Below are positions 20,557 to 31,498 of a stretch of DNA of 64,000 nt, piece after piece. Under the pieces are notes generated by a model. The model was not told the origin of the DNA and did no database searches. It worked only from the letters and a program-made list of their open reading frames with translations. This stretch comes from Flammula alnicola (taxonomy: Eukaryota; Basidiomycota; Agaricomycetes; Agaricales; Strophariaceae), in the NCBI GenBank assembly GCA_015499995.1, contig JADNRV010000210.1, positions 1-64,000 on the forward strand, read 5' to 3'. The stretch's first letter is position 1. Every line of letters starts with the position of its first letter. The position numbers and the translations under genes are program-made.

Positions 20557-22639
20557 TCAGCCTGAGAGATGGGCTGAAAGGCTGTTGCGAGATAAGCTAA
20601 TGGCATCCGCGTCCGCATCGTGCTCGGCGACGCCAGATAACGGCATGTCTTCATCCCCCTCCTCTATGACCCACTCGTCATCGCCGTCATCACCCATATC
20701 GGCGTCACTGACCATCTCGTACAGCGCGAACACCAGTGCGCCGTACTTCTTCGTAAATGCCTTGTCACCTAGACGTTCTTCAGCGCTCCAAGTTAATGCC
20801 TCGCTCATCACTTTCGGCAAGGAAACCTTGGGGATAGCAATACGATTCCTTGTTTTGGGTTGCAGGTGGTTGAAAAACGTGGGGTCGAAGTAGTCAACGG
20901 GCATGCCCTCTGGCAGAACATGGAATGCCGAGTCCTGTCGATCGGCCGTGTTGGGTACGATCCGAACACGTTCTCGCCATTTTCGTGACTTGTCCTGACG
21001 TGCCGTCAGCTCCCGTGTCGTGTCGAGAATGCGAAAGAACTGCTCTGCCTTGTCAGATCGCTCGGGTCGGCGCTTGATGAGGTATACCTTCCGGCTGGAG
21101 TCGTATTCATCGTCAGAGGTGGCTTTAGAATCAATGAGGTCACGATAGCGCTGGGGGTAGCCGTTCTCTGTGATGAATTTGAGGCGAGCAGCAGCTAACT
21201 GAAACAGAACGTGTCAGATGTTTCTCTGAACCGCAAAAAAGATAGATGTACTCGTATGCGGGCCTGGTACTGTGGGGTAGCCTGCAGTTCTTCCATAACG
21301 CTGCCAGGCTGTCGACCCTCCTTTTGATGCCTCAGCCGCATATAATGAAAGACGAAGTGGTCGTACAATCGAATAAGAATGACCATGTTTGTTGCATAGG
21401 TGGTGTTTGGATTTAAGTGAATATATGCGTGTGAGATAAGTGCCTGCTTGAATGTGTCAAGGGCGACGATCCGGCAAGCCGCATTGTACAACGAGTAAGC
21501 GGACTGTCGGAGGTCTGGGCACCAGCGATCTAGCCCAAAACGTGAAAGACACGCCTGGATGTAGCTGAGCATATGCTCTTCAACAAGGCGCGCTTGCCTT
21601 GCGATGCGACCTTCCTCTGCAGACATAGCAGTGCCGATTTGAACCAAACGCCGAGGAATAAGTTCAGGGCCTGATTCTTGAACGGAAAACAGTTGCGCTT
21701 CGGTAGAGAACCGTGTTCCGAAGCTATTGAGAAGCTGGGAAGGCGGGTTTTTGGGCACTTCCTTCGCATCAAGTAGGGCCCAGAGGATACGAAGGTGAAG
21801 GGCCATGGCCTTCTACATGACGATTAAATAGCATAAGTGAAAGCCTAGGGAAAAGTGTGAAAGGTTACACGCCTGTAGTCCACCTAGATCGTCCGGCATC
21901 TCTTGTGGTAGGAAACGGTAAATTTGTGCCATCGGTTTGATAATGGCTTTCTCCTTCCCTGATTTTGGAGGAGCTGCTTGATTAGTAGGAGGTCGTTGGT
22001 TTACACCGTCGTGGGCAAAACTGAACGATTGCAAGGCAGGAATAGTAGAGGATCGGACAGGAATAGTAGGGGTTTGTACAGGAATGGTAGGAGGGATAGA
22101 AATGGTATGCGGTGCTGTAGCGCCGAGGGTTGCCTGATGACTTGAGCGGGTATTACGTGCCGGGGCGGTAGGGGGCACAGGACCCGTGGACTTTCGGCGC
22201 CTCTTTCGGGGGGCAGAAGCGGATATATTAAGATCGCTGTTGGTTGCAGTCAGCACGGTGTCAAGTGAACCGCCATCCAAGGGCATGGGAGAATCTTGCA
22301 AGTTGGGAGAATTCAAAGACCTACGGTCGTGTTAATCTCTTTGCGCTCTGGGAAGAAAACAAGAGTGAGCACTCACCGCTGGATTTGCTGAGCTTCAGCA
22401 CCCTGCGACTGAGCAGTGGCGAGTTTAGCGTTCAACGCTGCGATGGCCTCGCGCATCACCGTCTCGCGGTTCAGCATTTCTGCCTCTTGCCGCTGCCATG
22501 CTTCGGTCTGGGCTGCGAACTGGCGATCAGAGTCCTCCAATCTGGATTCTACAAGGCGGTTAACTAGACTTTCGATGACAGGATCCGCTCCTTCAATAGA
22601 AGTGAGGGGGTAGGACGGAGGGTTATCTGTTGATGACAT
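20557..22639 (-). CDS. agaric-specific hypothetical protein, 637 aa
   Basis: Four exons (22639-22377, 22320-21873, 21812-21252, 21198-20557) give 637 aa. Residues 30-85 form a coiled coil (EAWQRQEAEMLNRETVMREA); 95-200 are Pro/Ser/Thr-rich with a basic RKRRRKS stretch and repeated IPV/TIP phrases. The conserved-looking core (about 230-560) is helical, with RFGLDRWCPDLRQSAYSLYN and later LPEGMPVDYFDPTFFN. The C-terminus is acidic (DADMGDDGDDEWVIEEGDED). Intron 2 needs a GC donor (CAG|GCGTGT) to keep the frame. Proteins of this layout are numerous in mushroom genomes, often near transposons, but I know of no assigned function. A nuclear location is suggested by the basic stretch. Confidence 0.65.
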
Positions 22640-23637
22640 GGTGAAAAGAATTTGAAGTTGGAGTCTGGAGACGGGAAATAACTTAGAAACTGAGGTCTTT
22701 ATATTGGCAATTGCCTGGAAGGCTGGATTTAGATCGCAACTGTCTTCCAGACGATGGCTCCATGAAAGAATAATGACAATGACGATGCCTGTGCGACATC
22801 TTCGCTCTAGCGCCGGCAAGTACAACGCCGTTGCCCATCCGATGGAGGCACTTTGCTCATTCGGATCGCAATTTTTTTTCTTCAGTGAAATCATGACGAA
22901 CGGTATGATGCAGTAAATGTGGTGGATCTGCGACGGGAAAAAAAAAACAAAGCATGCGCCGGCTGACCACCTGAGAAGGGCTTCAATGCATTATGGCATC
23001 ATACTGCGCTATTTGTGTCGGATCATTCGCGCCTTGTGATGCGTGAGGCACCATAGCTATATAAGGGGCCGAGAGGTTGAGGATCGGAATTGGGATCGCA
23101 ACTGGTTCCAAATTCGTGAACGGAGAGTTCTTTTAGCTGTGTTCCTTTTGTCCAGTCCGAATCTATACGAGAAGAGCGCTTTTACATTCCCCGCAAACAT
23201 ATTCTCATGTTCAGCCCTCCCTGGAATCCCAAGGATTATTCATCAGGGCTGTAAATCTGAGAATCCGCAGAGTGTCGGGCTTTTCCAGACGCAAAGTACA
23301 TAGAAATATTCTCTCAAATCCCTTATCCTGAGGACCCATCTGTTCATTCTTGCTGGCTACTATTGCTGAAGATCTTGGTTGTCCGTGGTCAGTCGTGATC
23401 CCGCCGTTTTTCGGCTTTTCGTTATGACTTTAAAATTGGATGTGCGGCCAGCTGGTCGGGCTCCATAGACGTAACCAGGCTAAAGCATGCCATCATCCCC
23501 GCCCGTCATTCTCCACTGGCCGGTGAGGTAGATGCACTTTCTTCAGTCAGGCAGGGCTAGAAAATACATAAACCCCATCGCTGGGATTCTAAACGCTCGA
23601 CTGTGACCTTCCTGGAGATCTATAACATATAACAGCC
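22640..23637. other. intergenic with dispersed repeat D
   Basis: A TATATAA box at 23058-23064 is followed by a minus-oriented copy of repeat D (about 23069-23103). A partial D copy is near 22719-22736. No gene between the starts of the 637-aa gene (minus) and the DUF6532-like gene (plus), which are divergent. Confidence 0.5.
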
Positions 23638-25840
23638 ATGGAAAACTATTACGAAGAAGCTCATGAAGAGGAGAACTTGGAGTAAGTCCATAGACTCCTG
23701 TCTCCATACTTGGTTAATCGAATACCGCTCCCACCAGATTTGGGGGAAATTGGTCGTGCGTGCAATTTCTTGTTTTATGCATCCACCTTTATTTAACAAG
23801 CTTCTCAGATTGGGTGGCCAACCAACATGGGGGCCATTGCAGACGCGATTCGCCACTTACGAGGCCCCAACTTTTATAACGCCTCCAACTGCAGACTCAG
23901 CAGGCCAACATACGTTGGCACCGTTATTGACCCAAGTATCCGCTGACGAGCCGCTAAATTTTATGGCTTGTTTAACTGCGGACTCAGCCCCAGTCTTCTT
24001 TCCTGCTCCTGAGGCCCAAACTCTCGGAAACGTACGTTTGTTATATCACATTTCTTGATTCTTTCACAATCTGACCACCACATTCTGTCATCGTTGACGT
24101 CGAAAGCTTACCTTCAGTCACGACCGTCGAGACCACACGGCGTTCCCTCAGCACTGGAGCCCCAGCTCCAGTGAACAATTGAGCATTCCACTCCCTATTC
24201 GCCAGCCAGACGAGCGCCAGTACCAGGGTGCTCAACCACCTCTTCTTGCCGAGCATGTTCCCTGGCCGCAACGAACTATAGACTACTCCGCATTTTTCTT
24301 CCCTGGTTTTCAACCGCCACCAGTTACGGAGCACTGGGATCCCCTGCCTCCCGTTTATCAACCTCCCCCACTCACCCAGCACTGGAGCGCTCCGCTGCCT
24401 GATCAGCCTCCCCTGGCCATGGAGTACTTGGGCACTCTGCCGTCCGTGCGTCAACCTCCCCCGGTCCAGTACTTGGGCGCTCTGCTGTCGGAACCTCAAC
24501 CTCCCCAGGTCCAATACTTGGACACTCTGCCGTCAGCGCATCCACCTCCCCTGGTCACCCGCGCACTCTTGCCTGTTCCGGAGACACACCCACCCGTACC
24601 ACCCTCGATGTCATCCCCAGGAGAAATCCAAATAGTTCAATACGTACCGGGTCAAGGAAGTCAAGGAAACCAAAGGGGTAAGCAGTCAGCTAACTCTGGG
24701 TCAGCGCCATCAACTACGTGGTCGCGCCCTAACGTACGCCGCAAGCGACTGCAGGATGAACCTGCTGATGTGCTTTTTGCTGGGGACGAGTTCTTGAAAG
24801 CGGCAATAAGTTCTAGCCTCTTCTTTCCGCCCATCCCAAGCAAGTTTAGTTCCGACCCAGACAGCCGTGAATGGGTGGTCTTGGTCCGCGATGAAGTTAA
24901 CTGAATAAATGAAAAGTTCAAGCCACAGCCTCCCTTAAAGGACGACAACGCCACTAGGGAAAGGGTAAGTTTCCAATTCTGTCGCCCTCATCATAACGCT
25001 GAGCAATGTTTATTGCCATAGATCTTCCTGCCAGTCCTCAACTTCGGCAGGCATCTCCGAAAAATAGGCCGGGTAGTCATACAAGCCCACCATGGCCTCA
25101 ATGGTGAGAAGAGTGTCGAAGAAATCCAGACGCTCGACGTGATAAGGAAATTACTCAACGACCCGAAATCGATGGAGCATGCCCATAGCAGTCTCCCGGT
25201 TAGCATCATTTCAGCTAAACGTTGGAAGCTAATAACATGTTACCCAAATGATTTTAGGGAGCGTCCGGTATATTTGATGACGAGTGCTGCAAAAAGAGTT
25301 TGCTTGAATTTTTTTTCCGATACCTTGACTCGCCGGCGCTGCTGTTTCCTGGGATATTTGGCCCTCCCTTTACAAAGGAAGTTGTTGCCTTTGGGCATAC
25401 GAACGTAAGCATCGTCCCTCTCTAGCTGATCATTTTCATCATCACAATTTGATTTCTTGTCGAAGATTCGAATTTGCTTGGACGAATGGTTAACTGGCGT
25501 GCAGGTGTCTAAACACTCCTGCAGATCATCCAAGTATGTAAAAACCTACAAGCAAATTCTCAAGGCGATCGAAACAGAAGCCGAAAAACCTGAATACGAC
25601 CAGGTTTTAACACAAATGTTCGACGACTGGTGGACTGAAGGCAGGTAAGTCTTATCCTGCATTTTTGGAGATGCACAACGTCATTTGACGTGACATGATA
25701 GCAAGGTCAGGCCGCAGGGGGAAATGGGGTACTCAACGCGCAATCCAACCACATCCCTTGGGTTCCAACTTCCGCGGCATAGAGGACCCACTGCCTCTGG
25801 CTCGGGACAACAAGCGAAGCCCTATGAGGAAGGTGCTTAG
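23638..25840 (+). pseudogene. DUF6532-like proline-rich protein with one in-frame stop
   Basis: Eight exons (23638-23681, 23738-23755, 23809-24031, 24107-24964, 25022-25198, 25258-25404, 25466-25644, 25702-25840) join in phase to 594 codons apart from one TGA at 24902-24904. The first part is proline-rich with a repeated QPPP-x-x-x-HW / QYLGALLSE-type unit (about 100-215). The C-terminal part, with SLLEFFFRYLDSPAL, FGPPFTKEVVAFGH and ICLDEWLTGV, resembles the DUF6532 domain of basidiomycetes. The stop lies inside AACTGAATAAATGAA, which looks like a 9-bp imperfect duplication splitting VNEKF. Alternatives are stop readthrough, a very short intron, or a truly shorter protein ending DEVN. Function of the family is unknown; it is divergent from the 637-aa gene. 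Confidence 0.6.
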
Positions 25841-25878
25841 CCAGCCAACCGTCGATACCGCGTTGAACCACTAAAGAC

Positions 25879-26114
25879 GTACATACTACGGCCTACCACC
25901 GATCCGGCGCTACCTACATGTCGGAATAACTTATATTACATGCCGAGCTTCGAATATGTTCGTATCATCTATTTTGCGTGCCTCGAATCGTTAAGAAACG
26001 AGGGAGATGAAGAAATTTTGAATGCCACCGATGTTATGAAATGTCACAAACTCACTGCCAAAGAGTGTGACCGCCGACGTGTAGGTAGCGCCGGATCGGT
26101 GGTAGGCCATGTAC
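25879..26114. mobile_element. MITE-like element with 35-bp terminal inverted repeats
   Basis: Arms at 25890-25924 and 26074-26108 are reverse complements over 35 positions with one mismatch, beginning GGCCTACCACCGATCCGGCG. A further GTACAT/ATGTAC pair lies just outside both arms. The 149-bp interior has no coding potential. No clear target-site duplication is seen, so the superfamily is open. Confidence 0.75.
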
Positions 26115-26131
26115 CTAGACTGGGGAAACGA

Positions 26132-26239
26132 TGACCAATCCTTTAGTCAGCACTACCAGAAAAGTGCTGACCAATCCTTTAGTCAGCACTACCAGAAAAG
26201 TGCTGACCAATCCTTTAGTCAGCACTACAAAAAAAGTGC
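26132..26239 (+). repeat. 36-bp tandem repeat x3
   Basis: Three units starting GACCAATCCTTTAGTCAGCA, the first two identical and the third with two changes, followed by a partial fourth (GACCAAGCG). Each unit carries the palindromic pair AGCACT ... AGTGCT. The 36-bp period keeps an ORF open. Confidence 0.95.
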
Positions 26240-26496
26240 TGACCAAGCGCTTTGGGCTCATTTTGTTATGTCGTGTGAAAAGAAAAATGTAACACCTTAA
26301 GGACACTTTAGCCCGCGGTTCTCGGGAAGGGACATTCCGCTTAATATCGTTGAAGTGGCTAACATTCGAAAAGCTTGTCACGCAAAGGCATGTCAAGGTC
26401 TTATCGAAATAGAGTCTGAAAATACAGTTTGATTGACTGCAAATACAAAAGAAGTGCACGGCAGCTGGTGCTCACGACGTCTCCATGTCTGCCCTT

Positions 26497-29400
26497 TCAT
26501 TCGTGCTCATCCACCTCCAGCTGCTCGTCCTCATCCTCCTCTGCGTCGTCTGAAGTCCGGATGTCATGTTTGTCTAGTAGGGACAATTAATGCTATATCG
26601 ATGAGAAGAGCAACTGGCCTACCTGCAGGCTCCCGTTTGACGGCCATATTCGCGTAGTCGATTTTCATATGCGCCATATAAAGTCGATCCCGTTCCGATA
26701 CGCCCGCTGTTTTGAGGTCGACGCCTAGTGTGTACGTCGAGTCAGTAACGGAAACGTTATAACTAAGACGTCACTCACCAGAATGTTTCGCTGGTGGATC
26801 CAGCCTGTGGACCGACCAGGTTTCATCAAGGTCAATGTCGAGAGACATCGACTCGTCTGAACTGTCGTACTGGTCGCTCGTAAAAACCTCCACGATTGCA
26901 TGATCTATGCCGACCTGCAAGTAGTGGTCGTCAGGCAAAATGCCCTGGAGTTGCCTTCCGATAGCCTCCAAAGTACAATTCGGAGCGCCTTCGATGCTTT
27001 GCATTTCCGCCAATTGCTTGTATAGCATCAAACTGACGCACAATCGGTTCATGCCAGTCGCGAATACCGTATGCGTGTTCTCAAAGATTTCCGCCGACAG
27101 CCTTAACTCGTAATTGCAGGCGACCCACTCCAAGAGATCCAGTGCGAGGCCTCGTGCGCGCATGCAAGCTAAGCGATTCAAGAGGGACATGGCGTTATAG
27201 TCGTGGAGCATATGTCGTTGTGCTTGCTTCGGTGTCAATGCTGCCCCAGGTTCCTGTCCAGGATAGCTATAGGTCTCGAAGTCGAGAACGTTCATGAGTA
27301 TCCCGAGGTAACAAACGGTCATAAGCTCCTTTAAGCCGTCCATGGTCTCCAGATTGGGTACGTGCGCCCACGCTCGCTCTGAGGGCGGGTTGGCAAGAGT
27401 TACGAAAGTTAGCATGCGCATAGATTAACCGGTGGACTCACCATCTCGTTCCACCTCACCCTTGACGAGAGCTGTATGATAAAAGGCGAGCATTTGGCGG
27501 AGGAGAAATCTTGACGCGCCATGGGAGGTGTTGCTAATGTACCTCTCTGCCACGAAACAGTGAATTAGGCCATACAACGTATCCCTAATTGTCGAAGTGG
27601 CATAAAAATGACCGCCCTCAAAAACACTATGCTCAAGAGTGAAGACAGCGTGAGGTGTATTCGGTCGCATGATTCTAGCGCGTCAAACGGGGCGTTAGGC
27701 TTCACATGCCGGCAAGAGGACTGGAGACTTACAGTTTTGTGCCGGGAGTGAGGACAACAGCCTCCAGCAACCATCCCTCAGGAACTTTTTCCAAGTCAAA
27801 CTTCCCTTCCAAGAAGGTGGCGATGCTGGCAAAGTCGACCATCTCTTCGAAACCGGGTTTAACACGAGCCATGATCCACCATTTGGCCCCATACATAGGA
27901 ACGATAAATGTGCTGAGGCCATCGCTGTCCACGTGTAGTCCGTGGAAGGCACCCTTCGTGGCTGCCAGCCCCCATCGAAAATCGGCTGCATGAGTAGGCA
28001 TACCTGGCTTCCACCCGACATCGTTCAGTGTCGCATGCAGAGCATGTATCTCGGAAGCGAATGACGTCCGTTCGAGCCCCGCGAGGGGCAGCGGGAAATT
28101 CAAGGCGTTCAGCACTTTACCATGGGGTTGCTGCGCACATTCGTACAGCTGCCGAACAGTCCCTTTCTTGACACGCTCATCTGCATACTCGCCAATAGAA
28201 AGGGACTGGTCTGTATAGGATGGAGTTAAGAAACAATCTCCATACCCTGGGATCGACTTACCTTGAATATCGACCACGCTGTCCAATGGAGCAATATCCC
28301 TAAGCGCCTCCTTGAACGATGCTTTGCCGTCGGTGGTGTCCGTGATAACGATGTGTTTTGTGCGCAGGATCTCCTGCACCCTCGAATCGCTCATCCGGGC
28401 AAACTCAACCTCTGTCATGACGGAGAGCGCGGACTGGTCCTTGTCTGCGACGTGCAGAGGCTTCGAATCCCTGTACTCTTCCTGCACAGCATTCGCTATA
28501 GCAAGGAGGGTCTGGAGAGTCGATTCGTCCTGAAGATGAATCAGCATGCCGTGAGATTGGTAGGTAGAAAGTATCAATACTTGGACGGTTGGCTTGAAAT
28601 TGAATGCCTCGCCCTTGGGGCCATAAGCAGTGACGCTTTTCTCCGACTCGTATTCCTGAAGGTCAAATGAAGGGATGTAAGCAATGCCATAAAGCTTTCA
28701 CTTACCTGTGGCATTGTGCTTGTATCAAGGTTCACGGGTTCTGGATCAGCCTAGTGCGACGTCAGTATTGTATAGGAATACACGAGGAAAAAAAACGTAC
28801 AAATACATCTGCATTAATCGATTGCCAATACCATGTCTTTTCGGAGGTGTTGGGCTCCATGACCGGCAGAAAATCCTCTTCTTCCTTGTCGCTCTCGACT
28901 GTGTCTGTCATCTTGGTACGTTTGTTTTTCTTGGAAGGGTTGGACTGGGCCGGACGCTTCTTCGACTTGGATGGCATCGGGACCGTGGTTGGACTGGTCA
29001 TCGCTGCGAGCTGCTCCTTGGCCTTGATCCGGGTCGAGGAACGCGTCTCAACTACTATCCCGGTCTGCCGGGTGGACGGAATGTCTTTCATTGCGACGTC
29101 ATCGTTGCCTAATGGAATATTGGCCCTTGCGATGTCACCATCTTGTCGCGGGGCTCCTGGGATATCCCCGCCAGTATCCATGTCGGAGAGCTCACTGGAG
29201 TCCTCATCATTCATCCGGCTTTCAGACTGGTCCACAATAGGAGTATCGGGTTGCTGAGGAAGGACCACCGGAGAAAGCTGACGAGAGGGGGGTGGGGGTG
29301 GCGTCGGATTTCCGGGAATGGACGCTAGAGATGGCTGACGGGGGGGTGATGGCGCGATATTGCCAGGATATTTGGAGGCCGCTGGATCATCAGCCCGAGG

Positions 29401-31096
29401 AAGGGGTGGAGGAGTATAGGGCGCGGTTGAGGCTCCATGAGGAGGATGGGGAACGGCCGGATGTATCGAATTGGCACCCGCATTGGTTGCTGAGGAGCTT
29501 GCAGTTGCAGGCGAAGGTGGCAGATGGGGAGAAGCTGGGGATCCAGAAGGAGCTACTGCAGGGCATGCTATCTGGGGGCGAGTTGGTTGCTCTGGGGTGG
29601 CTAAAAAAAAGATTCAAATAGGGTTTCCACAAACTGGTCACGGAATACTTACCAGTGAAGAACAGTAACGCGGGATCCGTCGGAGGAAGTGCCTCCATAG
29701 CTTTCCACGATTGCATGTTCATAAGCTGGGCCAGAGATTGAATAATCGACCTCCCCTGTGCGATTCCGATAAGTGTGCGCCAAATGTCGTCCTCGAGCAG
29801 ACGCAGAGCGAGAGGGCGCTGATTTCCAAGGGCCTTGGATACCTTTGCAAGATTTTCTCGGCCCCAGTGCTTCTTACGCAGCACGAATGGCAACAGCAAG
29901 TACAAGGGAGAAATATTCAGCGAAGCTTGAAGCGGTAGACGAAGTTGGGTCGCCGTTGAACGCCCAAGCAGGGAGGTCGCATTGGTGAAGTCGTTTGGAG
30001 TAAGAGGTACACTCGATGAATAAAGGCTCAACATCGATGATTGAAGGCTCAACATCGAGCTTTCCTGCGTATGGGATGGATCGCCGCTGGATGAAAAGGT
30101 CAGAGATTATATTTAACTTCTAAACCAAGTCGACGCACAGAGTTTCGAAGCGTAGTAGTTCGTTTAGGTTGGTGGGTAGATCCGGCAAAATGTCGTTAGA
30201 GGTTTGAGCCGGCATATGCAACATATATGATAGATGCAATGCCGCTACCCGGAAATTGTCGATGATAGGCGCTACCTTGTTGAGCGTCTCTAGCAGGACC
30301 AGGTGCTTCAGGTGGTGCAAATGGATGTTCCGCGATCCCACGTCCGGTGCAGGCAGCTCCACGGCCGCGTCATGGAAGAGGTTGCGACATTTCTTTAAAA
30401 TGGACGGGCAGTTTGCCAGCTTTTCAAAGTACTGGACGTGTGCTTGGTCAATTGTGAGGTTTGGGAGTCAAGTACCTGTGCTGCTCACCTTGTCCTTGGG
30501 GATTAAGTCCTGGGTCAGAGTTTTGGGACGACTGAGCTGTGGCGCTGGACTGCGATCCTCCAAACGTGCGAATATATCTACCAATTTGTAGGCGGAGAGA
30601 AGGGCGACTAGGGTTTCGTGGGTCGTGGGGCTGGCATCGGGAATGGGTATTGATGATCGGCTGGCAAGAGGGCCTTTGGACGGAGTTTGATAGCGCAGCA
30701 GACCAGACAGCCGAAGGCCTTCCTGGCTGTGATCATTGAAGGCCTTTCGTTCCCATGCAATGAGATGGGAAAGGAGGGTCTATTCATTATGCTTAGCCGC
30801 TCGGTCGCCGTAAGGTATGAAGCACTCACTTGTAGGGGGTGACCAACGCCGGAATATGAACCAAGACGGCCGTTTTCCGTCTGGTTTGTCAACGCTGCTG
30901 TATCGAACGGCCATTCGCGCACCAATTCCCAGTGGAGACGCGGGTTTTGTTCTCGTTGCACTGCATATAGTTCTTCTTGTTGCACTGCATATTTAAATTA
31001 TCCTCTGCCGCCTATGTTTTTCACGATACTACTTACTTTTTTTCCGTAGGGCCTTGATCTCAATGTAGTTACGTTCAGAATGTATTAATACGCGAA
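26497..31096 (-). CDS. large JmjC-domain protein
   Basis: Twelve or more exons join in phase into a protein of roughly 1,300 aa. The N-terminal 400 residues are helical (MEALPPTDPALLFF ends one exon). A long Pro/Ser-rich linker with TPPPPPSRQ and KSKKRPAQSNPSKKNKR (nuclear-signal-like) follows. The JmjC core has GLHVDSDG (iron ligands His and Asp), GAKWWIMARV and RPNTPHAVFT (third ligand His). The acidic C-terminus ends EEDEDEQLEVDEHE at 26497. JmjC proteins are Fe(II)/2-oxoglutarate oxygenases, most often histone demethylases; substrate here is unknown. The 5' end is uncertain: an in-frame exon (HSERNYIEIKALRKK, up to 31096) has no ATG, although splicing creates an ATG across the junction at about 31047/30984. 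One intron of 33 nt is needed near 30450. A MITE-like element lies just upstream. Confidence 0.7.
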
Positions 31097-31498
31097 CTAC
31101 AAACGTATGGTATTAGTGGGCGGTATGCTACTATGTGGACGTGAATGTAGTCTATGTGTTCGGAAGAGAAAACGGAAGAGCCACTGTTGGAATTTTTAAT
31201 GCGCGTTGAGTTTAGGGCCGGTGTAGTGGCGACGAGTTACCGGTGAGTGCCGGCGGGAAATGTGCTGATGGCTGATGTCAGCACTTCGCTCGAAGTGCTG
31301 AATAAGCACTTCGCTCGAAGTGATGAATAAGCAAGAAAACACCGGCCCTAAGTCAACGACGCGTACAACACGGCGCCGCGTGAGTTGTTCTTCTTTCTTT
31401 TCCTCATCATACTAATAACACGTGTAATAACGCGTCGATATAGAGTATTTTAGTAGCATATATAACAAAAATAACACAGTTAGTCCTACATAATAAAC
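31097..31498. promoter_or_regulatory. short divergent intergenic region, JmjC / SPT5-like
   Basis: About 400 bp between two divergent genes. It holds the MITE-like inverted repeat at 31201-31363. No TATA-like box is evident for either gene apart from TATATAA near 31460, about 40 nt before the SPT5-like start. Confidence 0.5.
31201..31363. mobile_element. MITE-like inverted repeat with nested palindromes
   Basis: The arm GCGCGTTGAGTTTAGGGCCG (31201 onward, continuing GTGT) matches the reverse complement of 31339-31363 with few differences; the core is TTAGGGCCGGTGT / ACACCGGCCCTAA. Inside are two tandem 25-bp palindromic units of the form AGCACTTCGCTCGAAGTG, starting at about 31280 and 31305. 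No ORF. The superfamily cannot be fixed without a target duplication. Confidence 0.65.

Larger units (their letters stand above)
25841..26496. other. intergenic with inverted-repeat element and satellite
   Basis: Between the broken DUF6532-like gene and the 3' end of the JmjC gene lie a 35-bp inverted-repeat element (25879-26114) and three 36-bp tandem units (26132-26239). The ORF that runs through the satellite (DQSFSQHYQKSA repeated) is likely incidental. Confidence 0.6.

Noticed and set aside
26109..26300. 63-aa ORF through the 36-bp satellite
   Set aside because: The openness comes from the 36-bp period being a multiple of three; no start context or partner exon.
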